A program made the translations under genes and the position numbers. Shown in pieces: positions 10,651-22,829 of a stretch of DNA of 64,000 nucleotides. Each line of letters opens with the position of its first letter. Positions within the stretch are counted from its first letter, which is position 1. The stretch is from the NCBI GenBank assembly GCA_021613535.1, contig CP075496.1, forward strand, positions 682,001 through 746,000. The letters run 5' to 3'. The notes beneath the pieces were generated by a model, which was not told the origin of the DNA, ran no database searches, and saw only the letters and a program-made list of their open reading frames with translations. Source of the stretch: Adineta vaga (Eukaryota; Rotifera).

Positions 10651-12474
10651 GAAAAAGAAGAAGGAAAGAAATTTTATGATTTTTTTATTCCCTTTTCTGA
10701 AAGAAAGGGCTATATGCTTCTTAAATAGGGTCGTTAAAATGCTTAAAGTTCGTTTGTTTGTCCAAGCCAATCAGGTGAAAGCAGCGTATAAATCGATGAA
10801 AACTTATCCCTGGTCATCGGACAACGATTTGTCATATGTAATCGAGATCGAGGAATACGAATCTTGGGTTTCTTTCCCAAAATTATTTTTCTATGAACCA
10901 TAATTAATTAATTGTTATTTCTTATTTGTCTAATCCAGTCCGATTGCAGCAATATAAAAATTCATGAAAACTTACTAATAATCATCTGTAAATGATTTAC
11001 CCAAAAGTCATCGAAGTCGAGGATTTCAAATCTGATGTTAGCTTTTCATAATTCTAATCAATTATAATAATTATTGCGAAACTGAAAATAACCTGTTATT
11101 AAGCATAAAAGAAAAAATTCTGACTATGAATTCTTTAATAAAGCTACTGGGTTCATTGAAGAAATGTTTTTTCAGTTGAAGTTGAGGGTGTGCGTCTGCA
11201 AGGGTGAAAAAGCGGATCCTGGATACCCAAATCCTATAAAACTTTCGGACCGCATGGCTCCCCAGAAATCCTGGCATCTCAAAAAGGCTGACTCTCGTGA
11301 ATCCTGAAAGATACTTATGGGTTATCATTGGTCATCATGAACTGTGTGATCGCAGGAACTATGAGGATCCAGGATCGGCCTTTTCCCCTTTTTTGGATGT
11401 ATGTATGTGCGTACTCTGTCAAGGAACACTCACACCCACACCTTATTCCTTCCACTTCCAGAGAAAGGAGCTTCATATGGAAAAAAAAGTTTCTGTGCGC
11501 TTTTGTGCCAGTGTCAAAGGTCAAAAACCATTTTCTTCAAGACTGTCTTAAACATCGGAAACCGAGAGTAGATTAAGGGTAGGATGATAGATAGGTGGGG
11601 TCAATATGAAGGATCAAGGGTTAAAAGTTAAAGGCTGCGCAAGATCAAAATATTGCTCTACCCTTCAGTACGAGCTAAGTACGCGATTTCGATAGATATA
11701 ATATGAGATTACAATCAGTCGGTCGTTATTTATTCATAAAATCATTAAAAGTTTAGTAATATTGAAATAGAAACTATTGATCATTCTAGAGATGATAATT
11801 CAATAAATGAACAGATAGGTAGAATCGAACCCGTAGCAGGTTTGAGAAAAATAAAGTACAGTAAAATTTGTCTAGTTTGAACACTATTGGAATCAATGAA
11901 AAACGTAGGGGAATAAGCAAATCATACAAGAACATCTTAGAGATACGATGGCATAGACATGCAACAGTCTCAGTTAACTCGGTGAGAGTCAGACTCGAAC
12001 TTAGTTTATACTTTCATGTGTTTTCTTTTGCTTTTGAGACTATTTGATACACCACCAATTGTTCATACGAAAACTTTATCTCGCACATCACGATAAGATG
12101 AACCGGCTTTGTTTTCTTTAATTCAATTCATTTTCTTGTTAAGATCTTTAAGGATAGATGTATTTGAAATAAAAATTGCCTTACGTCGAACTAATAGAAT
12201 GAAATTAGTTTATGAGGGTATGGAGCGTGAGCGTGAAAAGTAGAGACTATCGGTATCTACCCTCAAAGATTTCCTTTTCTGATTGAACTTTTGTTGAATA
12301 TCACATGCAAAAATACCCTTTCTTAAAACGAACTCTTTTGTAAAACTCAAAAAATTACTAATGAAAAATACGTATCTTGAGTGTATACTGACACTGATAA
12401 TCATACACGTCAGACGAAACTCCACTCAATACATACATTAACGCCATCTTTCTGCATAAACGAACTATTCGCTT
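10651..12474. other. No gene seen
   Basis: Mixed sequence with a few short chance frames, including a slightly GC-richer stretch near 11180-11560. None resembles a known protein, and no RNA gene could be folded by eye. Confidence 0.4.
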
Positions 12475-12614
12475 TTGTTGAAATCGTCAGATTTCATTTT
12501 TTTTTCGAATAACAAAAATACAATACTAGCAGTAAAGCGAATTTCTTTTCATAACAAACAAAATATATTCAATAGCTTGTATTCTCAACAAACTTTTGTG
12601 GAATTTAAAGCGAA

Positions 12615-13612
12615 TATGTATACATTTTCAACATTACCGATTGAACTCGTCTATCGAATTTTGGATCATCTGTCTGGTTTTACACTATTTTGCTCAATGC
12701 AAAATGTTTGCCAACGTTTTAATCAAATTCTGAACATTTATCATCGATATCAAGTAAGTTTGCAAAGTGCTTTACCTATTCTATCATCTGTTCAAGCACA
12801 CATGAGCCTCGCCATATATAACTTAACCAGTTTATTCAAAGAAAAACAAATTTCACAACTCCGAAGCAATTTCCATGAGTCAACCAAACACAATATTGAC
12901 TCATGCTATTAAAACAACCCTTCCTCTCGCCTGTTCTTTTCTATCTATGCTCATAGAAAATATATCTTATTAAACGTGCACACATGTGCCGCACAAGAAT
13001 AAAACTGCAGCATTAAAACACCTTTCCCGTTTCAAACAAATGTCTCTATTGCAACTCTTAAACAATGCAACAACTATCTTTAAAACCCACCGAATAAAAT
13101 AAAGTGAATTGTTTTATATTCTGACCCGACTCAAATGATCTTTCGCAAACCATAAATCTAAAAAAATCCAAAACCATTCGAAATAAACAAGTATCACTAC
13201 CTACAGTACAGTACTTACTCTACTCATCCGACGATTCCAAAATTCACTCAGTAACAATCAGACAAGCACCGATTTCTCTTTTCAATCCATGAACCCAGAT
13301 CGAAGATTTTCACACACTACCATCACACCTCTTGTATAATGCTATATCTAGTTGAAAAAACTTACTCTAAAGTTCCCATTGATTTACCCACATTCTCGAA
13401 ATGAATATTCTATACATAGACACTCACCACACTAAATCTCCGATACAATCAAATCGGCGATCAAGGAGCACAGCATATTGGTGATGCCTTGCGAATAAAC
13501 ACAGTAATGTTCATTCGCTCTTGTCCTAATTGACAGATCCATACTCTCTCTCCTCTGTAGACACTCACCGCACTAGATCTCGGGTACAATCAAATCGGGA
13601 ACCAAGAAAGAA
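12615..13612 (+). pseudogene. F-box plus leucine-rich-repeat relic
   Basis: From the ATG at 12615 the frame encodes a clear F-box: FSTLPIELVYRILDHLSGF then FNQILNIYHRYQ. The frame closes at 12912. About 530 bp further, ribonuclease-inhibitor-type leucine-rich units appear: TLNLRYNQIGDQGAQHIGDA at about 13428-13490, and LDLGYNQIGNQ at about 13573-13605. The sequence between has no open frame, and the LRR units stop quickly. F-box/LRR proteins act as substrate adaptors of SCF ubiquitin ligases; this copy looks decayed. Confidence 0.65.
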
Positions 13613-16194
13613 AGTATCTCCGAAATAGTTTTGGAAATAGGTTGACGTTATAGTTTGGACTTGAGGAACATTGTTTTTTAGTGCTCTTTTCTGGAGAATG
13701 TTTTCAGAGGAAACCGATGTGGTGAGAAATGAATACACAGTGTGCTTGGAAGTCGTATTTATCGTACAATAACGTGTTTTGTTTTAAGCTCTTGATTTCC
13801 GACCGTGAGAGATGTGTTTATCATGTAAGTTGTTGATTTGTGTATGTCCGAGATAGCGAAATCCTGTGTTTGAAATGCACTATAATTTATCAGTTGAAGT
13901 TTGATGGGTATCATATGATATTTTGTGAAACTGTCTAGTGTTAATATAATGTCTTCTGAGTATTTTTCAATAGTGGAAAGGTTATGAAGAAGAAGGACGA
14001 TTGTCGATGCGTCTTATGAGTCTTTTAATGGGTCCGCTGCACTTATTACCATCGCTGGTCTATTAGGAACGACTGGGAAATTATTTCCTAAACATTCCGT
14101 TGTGCATGAAAACGTAGCAAAATATTTTTCCGAACTTTATTTTGAATATTTCTCATAATAGAGAGTTTAGTTCAAAGTCTGAGTGCCTCACAAATCGTTA
14201 CTATATTTGTAACGTTAGAGAGTTGGGGTTGACGTCAAGATAAAGTGGATGATGAGTTTGACAACTTTATTTAGTTGCTTCTTTGATTTGACGTTTGATG
14301 TCTAATGATAGAAAGATGTTTTGTATTCGTACATCTTTCAAGATAAAAAAGAAAGTTTTAGAGAAAAGAGTGTATCTCAGTCTCAACTAACTTATGTTTA
14401 GAGACACAATCTAGGATATAAATCGCATCTGGATGCAACTTCCGATATATTCGAACTTCAATGAAAGACGGCAAAATGCATTTGTAAACACAAACAGTGT
14501 TTCATGTTCACATAGTGACCCGTACTTATAGTCCCTTCCTGTTCATTATCATTCTGAGAATTACAAGAGTATGATTAATTCGCGAGTGGTAAAGTCGTTC
14601 TGTCTTGAGTTTACACATATTTCTTTTTGAATATATTGATCATCGGTGTCGATGAAACCGGCTATACTAGATCTATCGAAGCTTTTCATGCTGTGCATTC
14701 AAATAATTATCCATGATAATGAACATTTAGTTGTTGAATGTACATCCAAAATAGTTTCTTTATCTAATATGACAATTTTGTTTATTTGAGAAATCAATGT
14801 GAACTGCCTTTCTGAATTCATCGATTGTGATGAACATTCTTCTAAAATATACCATCGACGCATGTATCATGACATTTGTTTCATTGAACCAATGGCATAT
14901 TGATCACTGACTTTTAGACTATGAATATATTGATGAAGTATATAATTGTCACATTTACACTAAATGGAAATTTTCTTTCATATAATACTGATATTTTAAC
15001 AAAGATAAGATTATATCTGACATGAATTAACAAATAATATCTAACATTAGTCGAAAAGAGATAACAAAATTAATGATAAACTTTGCTTGGTTTGATTTAA
15101 TCAATTTTGATTGCAATGCTTTAAATATATTTGTAAAAAATATCGAATTCGTATAATAGTTACCTATAACCTTTGAACAATTTCACAGCATCCAAGCAAT
15201 GAGAACTCAAACGAGTGTTGCATCATAACCAAGGTAAAAATAAAGACATTATCAAACGTCATTCGAAAGACGAGCTGGTAAATTTTAAAATAATCGATTA
15301 TAAACGGATATTATCTATTGTCATAATTAGGTAAATAACTATTGAATCCATACAAAAAATTCAATAAACTCTTTTTCTTTATTTTTTAATACTTGATGTT
15401 TCCAGATAAAAACTTTCTCTTCTATCAGAAAACATATACATTTTGACCAAAAATATAGACTATATGATTGTTCGCTCTTTTTTCAATGTTTTAAATTCTA
15501 ATGAAAACAAATAATAATGTCGATGTCTTGCGTAGAAGAAGTTTTCTTTTCTACTTTCATGACAAAAGAAATAAAAACTTCTATATTTAGACTTACGAAA
15601 TGAGAACAAAATTAAAAATGAACACTCCGTAAATCTCATCTATATTTCTACTCATTTTGTTTCTTATTTATAGACAAGCAGTAATTTATTAGAGCAACTC
15701 TATTTTCATTTAATTATCATAAGTGTTCTAATCTTTTTTGATCATTGTCTTTGAAGGTAATATTTGTTTAAAGCATCATGTGATATATCCTTCTCATTAT
15801 CGTCTTTCGATAGATCCCTATTATTTTATTCTTCTATAGAATAATGTTGTCTATTCATTTATGTAAATCTAGGTTTATAATAGAAGACCTTCTGGAATAC
15901 GCGACTGTTTTTTTCGAAACCTATTTGATTCTCATTTGATCGTATCTTACGTTAGTATTACGAGAAACTATGTTTTATTTCAGATTCTCTGAACATTAAA
16001 AATCTATTGTGGAACACTTTCATATTATTTTCCTTCGACACAACTTGAGATCAATTGCCTCTATACTTTCCGAAATATACACAATACATTATGACTTTCT
16101 CATATAGCTCAATGGAATATTTACTCGTTGATAATTCAATATATTGTAATCAATTGATTTGTTTGTTATCGTGTGTTCCATAATTTCGTTAATG
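13613..16194. other. No gene seen
   Basis: Long AT-rich stretch with stops throughout on both strands and no recognisable protein or RNA. Confidence 0.45.
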
Positions 16195-16428
16195 ATCAGC
16201 AAATTTATTACGTCAATATGGTCCTACACAACCAAATTTATATGACATGATGTTGATTAATTTGACATATGCATCTTTTAAATTCAAATCCGAAGCAATT
16301 GATATTTTTGAACAATTTTTTATCAATCATTTTCCTTCTATGGAAATTTTATTCATCACATTAGATATTAGATGCATGAAAGCCAACTGTGAAAATAAAA
16401 AGAGTTTTTCAGAAAATTATTTTCTCTT
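16195..16428 (+). pseudogene. Unidentified coding fragment
   Basis: A frame from about 16200 (ANLLRQYGPTQPNLYDMM onward, then FEQFFINHFPSMEILF) reads like an ordinary protein fragment but has no start. It runs straight into the hairpin element at 16429. The family was not recognised. It may be the tail of an F-box/LRR-type protein, but I cannot show that. Confidence 0.3.
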
Positions 16429-16664
16429 TATATCTAGGTTGATTTGTACACATATTCCAGTGTTGCAAGTGCACCTGTTTATGTTAAGCTCTCAAATAGA
16501 CCGAAAAAGTGAATTAAGCTACAGTCGAATCACGCTTTTTGCTTGCTGCCGATTGACTCAATTCAGCCCTAACCTGATTCACTTTCTCAGTCTGTTTTTG
16601 ACCTTGTAATATAAACAGACGCACTTGCAGTACTTGAATACGTGTACAAATCAACCTAGATATA
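16429..16664. mobile_element. Hairpin (MITE-like) element with about 54-bp inverted arms
   Basis: The left arm starts TATATCTAGGTTGATTTGTA. The right arm, reverse-complemented, starts the same way and stays alignable for about 54 bases, with a handful of differences. It is flanked by TA-rich sequence and has no coding capacity. It interrupts the unidentified fragment to its left. Confidence 0.7.
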
Positions 16665-16699
16665 AAAAGAAAATCGTTCTACTTATTTTGTTTCTAATA

Positions 16700-17085
16700 T
16701 CCCACTAACCATTTCTCTGCAATATAGATCGGTCTAAATATAAAAGAAGAAAATATTTAGTTTTCTAAATAAAATATAACTCACATTTCGTTAGACTTTC
16801 GATCTGAATCTAAATGACAATAGGAAATATTTAATCTAAAATTCAAAATATCACTCAACTTTAATTAGATATGGCTATGAACCGAAATGATAACAATAAA
16901 TATTTAACATATTGTTTTGAAAATAAATCATTTTTACCCACATATCTATAGAAACCTAAGTGATAATAGAGAATGTTTTATTTCGTATTTGAAATATTAC
17001 TTACTCTTAATCAGATATCGATATGTACCTATACAACAATAAGAAATATTTCATATGATATTGAGTTTCGAAAGCTGTCCGAATA
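16700..17085. repeat. Degenerate tandem repeat, about 80-bp period
   Basis: The word (A)TGATAATAG/CAATAGGAAATATTT recurs at about 80-bp intervals (near 16815, 16890, 16965, 17035), each followed by an ACTCAA/ACTCTTAATCAGAT-like segment. The units are diverged and not coding. Confidence 0.5.
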
Positions 17086-18120
17086 GAAAGAGGGATTGAA
17101 CAAGTCGTATTGAATATATATCTTGATAGCTTCTGAAAAACTTGAAATCTGTGGATGAAATTCGATGTAGATTCCGATAACATTCTAAGAATCTGAGTAC
17201 TGCTTAAACCAAAAACAAAAGTTGTGTGTAGCAATTAAAAGAATTTTTTTTCGCAAACTTCAATCACAAAATGTTTTTGGTAAAAAGTCACCATTTGGGT
17301 CACTTATCATCTTTCATAAGTTTCATACGGGACCCATGCTTTGGAGTTAAGTTTTCGAGTATTATAAAATCCTCAGCCCGTCCCTGTCTGCTAGTCTCAT
17401 TATATAAAGATATCTTCTATGCTCAAGAGTATACAAATACCCCTACATACTATCAGTTGATGACTGCGTGATATCTCTACATAATCGAATAGAGGAACCG
17501 CTGAAAAAGATCATTTTATTTGTACAGAATATTTTTATAAGATTGAGCTCGGTGAAATGATAAACTTTTGAATAGTTCTTTAGTTCATTTCATCAGAGTT
17601 CATGGACTTGAGCTTATCAACTCCTACCCTCTATTGTTGACATAACATATAAGTTAGTTTGAGCAATATTAGAGTCGTTCTCTGTTAACTTGTAACTGGC
17701 CTGAACATGATTTTGTTACATGTAAGTAATAAGTGCAAAACCTCCCTCAGATTTGGATGACTGAAAAATTGCTTGGAATAATCATATACTGATAGTGGAC
17801 TCCCACCATCGTCGATGCAAAACATTAAGTTGTTCAGTTCATACCTAAGATCGTTATTGACAACTTGAAATGGCCAAAGCATTTCCGTTTTTTGTTATGA
17901 CAAAACTCAAAAGAGAAAAGAAAGTTGTTAAATTGTTGTTGACTTGCATGAACAAACGAACGTATATACATTTTTTTCAGTGTGTGACTCTCTTCTTCAG
18001 TTGAGGAAACTTACGATACTCCAAGATTCACTGGGGCAGCTATATCAGGTTGCGGATTTTAGAGAAGAAACTTTACATTTAGTAACGTTGAAGGAAAAAA
18101 TCTATATGATTCAATATTAT

Positions 18121-18450
18121 CAGACCGAACCCTTTCAAACTGAGTATTTTTGGGCAGAACCCTTTGGGTTCAAAATAAATAAAACAGGACTTTTTAAAGT
18201 TCTGCAGATGTACTAACGAACCAACTGGATTCAGTTTCGTCTCACGAAGGAGTTTTCAAGGTTCAGTAGAAAAATAACTAAACCTTCTATAGTTTAAAGG
18301 ATGACTGACAGAACTCTTCATAGTTTAGAATTGTCGGACAAAACCCTTTGTAGTTCAGAATTGTTGCCCAGAACCTTTCTTGGTTTCTCATATGTCATAC
18401 AGAACTTTTTCTGGTTCTGGAGATGTTGCAGAACCCAAAAAGGTTTTGGA
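18121..18450. repeat. Tandem array of about ten 30-bp units with dyad symmetry
   Basis: Units start CAGAACC or a variant about every 30 bp (18121, 18155, 18186, and so on to 18430). Most carry an imperfect dyad of the form GAACC-N4/5-GGTTC, for example GAACCCTTTGGGTTC near 18158. The array is diverged. It creates several overlapping chance reading frames. Confidence 0.65.
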
Positions 18451-18639
18451 ACACTCCTTTTTTTCTTTCAGAGAATAGATAGAAACAATTAATATCATTC
18501 TATTTATCAAATTTACATATTCTTAATGTTCGACTAGTACCGATCGGTCCACAGAAAGAACATCTAAATAGAGGATTTTGTTCAGTTTTCGATGCTGTAT
18601 CTTTTAGTATATTAAACGAATAATTTCATAAAGCTCTTA

Positions 18640-18803
18640 CCCAGGTCGGCAGATCCGATAGGATCCGCAACCGACAGAATCCGAAGTAATTCCGTCACCG
18701 GGAATTTCGACAGGATATTGTCGAATCATCGGATTCCGATAGAATCCGGCATTGGATCGGATCGGATCGGATCGGATCCGAGTATCGGATTGGTCGACCT
18801 GGG
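18640..18803. mobile_element. Small CCCAGGTC-TIR element, copy c
   Basis: It starts CCCAGGTCGGCAG and ends GTCGACCTGGG, with perfect 10-bp outer inverted repeats. TTA is repeated on both sides (18637-18639, 18804-18806). The interior is made of GGATC/TCGGATTCCGATAGAATCC-like words, ending in four or five tandem GGATC units. It is 164 bp with no coding potential. Confidence 0.85.
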
Positions 18804-19102
18804 TTAGAGTCTAAATAAATCTCGACTTCTGGGCATATTTTTTGACAAATCTCAAAATAGTTTCGGGAGTGGTTGTCAGTAAAATTGATGTATTCTTTAT
18901 TCGTTCAACCAGGTGCGCTAAAATTTGGATCCCGAGGTTTTCAATGATGCTGAACAAAATCAAAACCTGAAATAAAGAAAAGAAATTTTAATGAGTGTTT
19001 CTTCTCTTTAAGAGAGTTTTTAAAGAATATAGACGCGTTAATCATCATTATAGTTCTTTCAGAGGGGCCAGCGAATCCTACGGATGAGCGTTACTTGTTT
19101 AG

Positions 19103-20019
19103 TTTTTATGTAATAGAAATGGTAATGTTAATCGAGTTGATAAAGATGGTGATACATGTTTACATGAAGCATTAAGACATCATTCATTTCAACATAAAAG
19201 AAATTGGAGAAAAAGCAAAAGTTTGTTTTAGTTTTTCTATTGAAACATTTCGATAAATTTATTTTTCTGAAATTAGATCATGAAGAAATTTATCAATTCA
19301 AATGATTATAATAATCAAAGAAGTGTTTTAATAAGTTGTACATTAGTTATGTTTGGAGCAGATTTAACAATAAGAAATCAACAAAATCAAATTCCATTTG
19401 ATCTTTGTTCAGACAATAAACATGAGATAATATTTCATCCATGTTTACATATTGTTACATGTCAATCATGTGCTAATCGAATGAAAAAATGTTTATTATG
19501 TAAACAAAAGATTCAAATAAAAACTAAAGTAAGAAAAGGATTTTTTCTCTATATTAATTAGAAATTCTTTCTTTGAGATTGAACAATGTCAAATTTGTTC
19601 GAAAAGAAAAGCATCAATTACACATAAACCATGAGGACATTTTATTGTTTTTCAAGGTAAAAATATACGAATATTATTTAATCTTTTAATAATTGTTTCG
19701 TACAGAATGTGTTGATTTCAATAAACCTTGTTCATTATGTCAAATATCAATTGAGTCAATTGTATCATTTAATGAACTTTGTATTGAAACAATTTCATCA
19801 ACTAATGATAATAACACAAATGATTCATTGACATTAACTAGTTTACAACAACAATTAGAAGAAATTCGTGAACAAGTTCATTGTCCAATTTGTATGGATC
19901 GATTAAAAGATATGATCTTTTTATGTGGACATGGTGTTTGTCAAAATTGTGGAAATCGTCTTCAAGAATATCCTATATGTCGAAAACAAATTGAAAAATC
20001 AATTATTTTATATACATAG
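19103..20019 (+). pseudogene. Mind bomb-like pseudogene, 3' (RING) part of copy B
   Basis: It is collinear with exons 6-10 of copy A. A 2-nt loss near 19192 shifts the frame. A 149-bp deletion between two TTTGTTCAGAT repeats (1497-1507 and 1646-1656 in copy A) has fused the end of the ankyrin part directly to SDNKHEIIFHPC, removing the first RING-1 cysteine pair and an intron. In the last RING, CPIC reads YPIC (codon near 19970), losing a zinc ligand. From 19819 onward the sequence is nearly identical to copy A. Confidence 0.85.
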
Positions 20020-20249
20020 ACTAAAGAATAGATTTATATTTTAATAAAAGAAACAGTTAATTCTATGATCCTTATCACAAAAAAGATCATTTTGCTCGAA
20101 TAAAATGAAGTTTTTCAAAAACAACACAAGAGATTCTCTATACAATAGTCTCTTATTCTTGTCGTAGTTTGAAAAGCTTTTTATTCCTATTTAACATTAT
20201 TGTTATCTGATCATTAAGAACGATTTTTCAATAAGAAAATTAATTTATT

Positions 20250-21552
20250 TTACACGAGATAAAATGAAGGAATACTAAAGTTATGTTTTAATGAAGGAAA
20301 ATATTCTTGAAAAGATTTCCAAGATCTCCATGGACCATAAGAAATGAAATCATTAACTTTCGAACAATTCATTCGAGTATCTTCCCTTCTAAAATAATCT
20401 GTTTCATGTATAAGTGCACTATCATTTATACGAAGACGAATATTATTTCGAAAAAATGTTCTTGTATCACATAGAAATTCTTCAATGTAATCAAAATAAA
20501 TATCTACAATGTCAAGTTCAATTAGATGAAAATATTGAACGATTAATTTGGAAGATTGTTTATATTTTTGTGGTTGACGATTGCACAAAATGAGTTTTTC
20601 TACACATGGAAATAATTGTGATATTCGTAGAAAAAATTCATGTTCAAAAGGTTTTTCTTCATATAATGATATTAGACGAAGAGTTGGATAATATCCACCT
20701 GGATATTGATTTGATATATTTGGATGAAATGACATTTGTGATGGATATGTATAAATATGATATTGAGATTGATTTAGATATGGAAAATGATCTATATAAG
20801 ATAGAATTTGTCTATTTGGAAAATCTTCTTTTGTTGGTAAAATGATTTCATTATTTATTGTCATAATTGAATGAATATCAAATGTAAATTGATTTAATCG
20901 TAAAAAATGATTAATAATATCATTTGTTAAATTTAATCTATCAATGAAAATTTTCTCGACTGAAATTGATAAATTAAGTCTTTCTAAATTTGACATTCGA
21001 TAAAGAAATGGAAGAATCAATTTATCATAAAAATCTGTTGGCTAAAAACAAGATAAAGAAAAATAATTCCGTTTCGTTTTCTTTCTAATAAAAAAACAAA
21101 CTTTATTTGGAACATTTCTACATAGAGAAATGTCGGCAGATTCCACAATGAGAGTTTGAAGTTGATTGAAACGACCATCGACAAGAAATCAATAGATATC
21201 AAAACTATGAATCTTTATCTTTAATACAAACAAAGTCGATGAACAAAATTTCATCGGTGGATCACATCGTAACTCAACTATATTTGAATATGATGATTCA
21301 GTAAATATTAAATGAGTTAGTTTTCTAAATATAACAAATATATGATTGATTAAATATTCCATTGTTTTATATTGTTGCGTATTTGGAAGAGGAAGAATAC
21401 TTATAACAAGTTTAGAAATTTGTTTTTCAAAGAGATCATTTGAAAGAGATTTCATATAAATTAGGATAATCAGCACTATGTAGAATTTGTCTGAAAATTA
21501 ACATAAAAATTTCATCAGGTAAATCATTGAATTTAATACATGATAGATTCAT
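20250..21552 (-). pseudogene. Broken F-box/LRR-type gene, copy B
   Basis: It is a near-identical duplicate of 2484-3786, with the same ATG (21552), the same internal loss after the F-box, the same frameshift, the same in-frame TGA and the same short intron (21042-21101). Only a handful of substitutions separate the two. It converges on the RING part of the Mind bomb-like pseudogene, as in copy A. Confidence 0.75.
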
Positions 21553-21764
21553 TTTTTTATCTTCAAATGAATATTTACTCTACCTATCAACCTTCGATCT
21601 ATATATATATATATATATGTTCTTTTGTTCGCTTCAGTCAATATCAGCAGTAGAGAAAATTCGATAGTCGAGTTTGTCAATGACTGATCTGATGTTATTC
21701 TCTTTCTCTTTCTTTTTCGTTGCTTTCGCTGTTATGTCATATGAAATATGTTCGTATTTATTCA

Positions 21765-21980
21765 TTCCTGAGGAGGAGTGATACAGGGATTTTTTTCAAA
21801 AAAATCTTTTGCTCATAATTATTGACAACATATATAAACAAAATGTACAAAAAGTGCATCGAGAAATCAAATTACCGATATGTCTCAGATAAGCAATGGT
21901 TTTGAGGTTTCTCAAACGTCTGGTTTAGTAGCCAGTCAAGAGGGCTATCGAAATATAAAAAGCTGAACTTGATAGTAATT
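21765..21980 (-). repeat. Dispersed repeat R1, partial copy beside duplicated block B
   Basis: It matches 3945-4248 (copy A flank) but lacks about 100 bp present there at 4020-4112. Identity is clearly lower than in the adjacent F-box relic. It ends where a CCCAGGTC element begins. Confidence 0.6.
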
Positions 21981-21981
21981 A

Positions 21982-22100
21982 CCCAGGTCGGTCGTTCCGA
22001 CCTCCGGAACCATCGGAAAAATCCCCATTTTTTGTTGATGAAAAATCATATTTCGGAAGTTTTTCGGATCCGCAAGTTACCATCCGTTACCGTCGGAACA
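21982..22100. mobile_element. CCCAGGTC element, one end only (copy d)
   Basis: It begins CCCAGGTCGGTCGTTCCGACC directly after TTA, which is the point where homology with the copy A flank stops. The interior has CCGGAACC/GGATCCG words like the other copies. No matching right terminus was found, so the right boundary given is approximate. Confidence 0.5.
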
Positions 22101-22829
22101 AAGAGATGTAAGCAGTTCAAGAAGAAAATGAACACAAAACGACAAGTCTTCCTATTCCGCGATCTTGAACTGATTTCTAAAACTATATAAATATGAAAAG
22201 AACAGCCAAGAACATCGACGAATATTTAATTTTATTCATAATCTACTGTTTTCTGAGAGAAAAAAGGATAATTTCACTCCTATATTTGACAAGTTGTAGG
22301 AAACCGCTATTCGTGTGCATACATTTCGCAAAATAGAATAAAAACAAAGGTCTCAATTACTATGTTAATAGAAAATATTCGTCCCTTTCTTTTCGAAAGT
22401 CTCAAAAATATTGTTTGTTGCAATATCAGACAGACGCATCGTTAATGTAGATATATATCTATAACATCTATATGAAAAGTAAACTTGATTGAATTAACAG
22501 TAATGATTGGAGATTACTCTCAATGATATATTGAATATTTATGTATGATTCACAACGATGATGAGAAATGGTAAAATATTATTTTTATTATTATTCACAT
22601 TTTATTGCAAATTAAAAAGGAAATTTGTCACAAACTGATTCAATGATTAACAATCGACAGAATATTGCATACCATTTTGATGACAAATATTTTACATATG
22701 ATGTAGAGGTGAAAGAAGAAAACCTTGTGTATATAGAAGAGTCAGAAAGAAAAAGAAACCTTCGCGGTATATCGTCAACGTGGTGTCTCATGGTCATTAG
22801 TTTCTCATAGTCGATATTATTACCAAGTT
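22101..22829. other. Spacer and possible 5' leader
   Basis: No separate gene is seen. A frame open from about 22736 continues into the next gene, so part of this may be its 5' UTR or an unrecognised upstream exon. Confidence 0.35.

Larger units (their letters stand above)
9866..19102. other. 9.2 kb insertion at an intron position
   Basis: Copy A has a 66-bp intron here (1126-1191). In copy B the left exon and its GTAAG donor end at 9865, and the matching right exon begins TTTTTATGTAAT at 19103 behind an AG. Everything between is unrelated to copy A. It contains repeat R1, an F-box/LRR relic, a hairpin element, tandem arrays and a CCCAGGTC element. I could not identify one pair of termini, so it may be a composite of several insertions. 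Confidence 0.8.

Noticed and set aside
11071-11576. Overlapping open frames on both strands in a GC-richer patch
   Set aside because: None has domain-like composition or similarity; they shadow one another, which fits base composition and not coding.
11815-11850. TRNA-like 3' segment (GGTTCGATTC on the minus strand)
   Set aside because: The flanking bases do not form a five-pair T stem, and no acceptor or anticodon arm could be drawn.
11975-12000. Possible tRNA T-arm (GAGAGTCAGACTCGAAC)
   Set aside because: No matching acceptor stem or D-arm in the expected distance on either strand.
17944-18492. Plus-strand open frames over the minisatellite
   Set aside because: They result from the repeated GAACC/GGTTC units and have no protein character.
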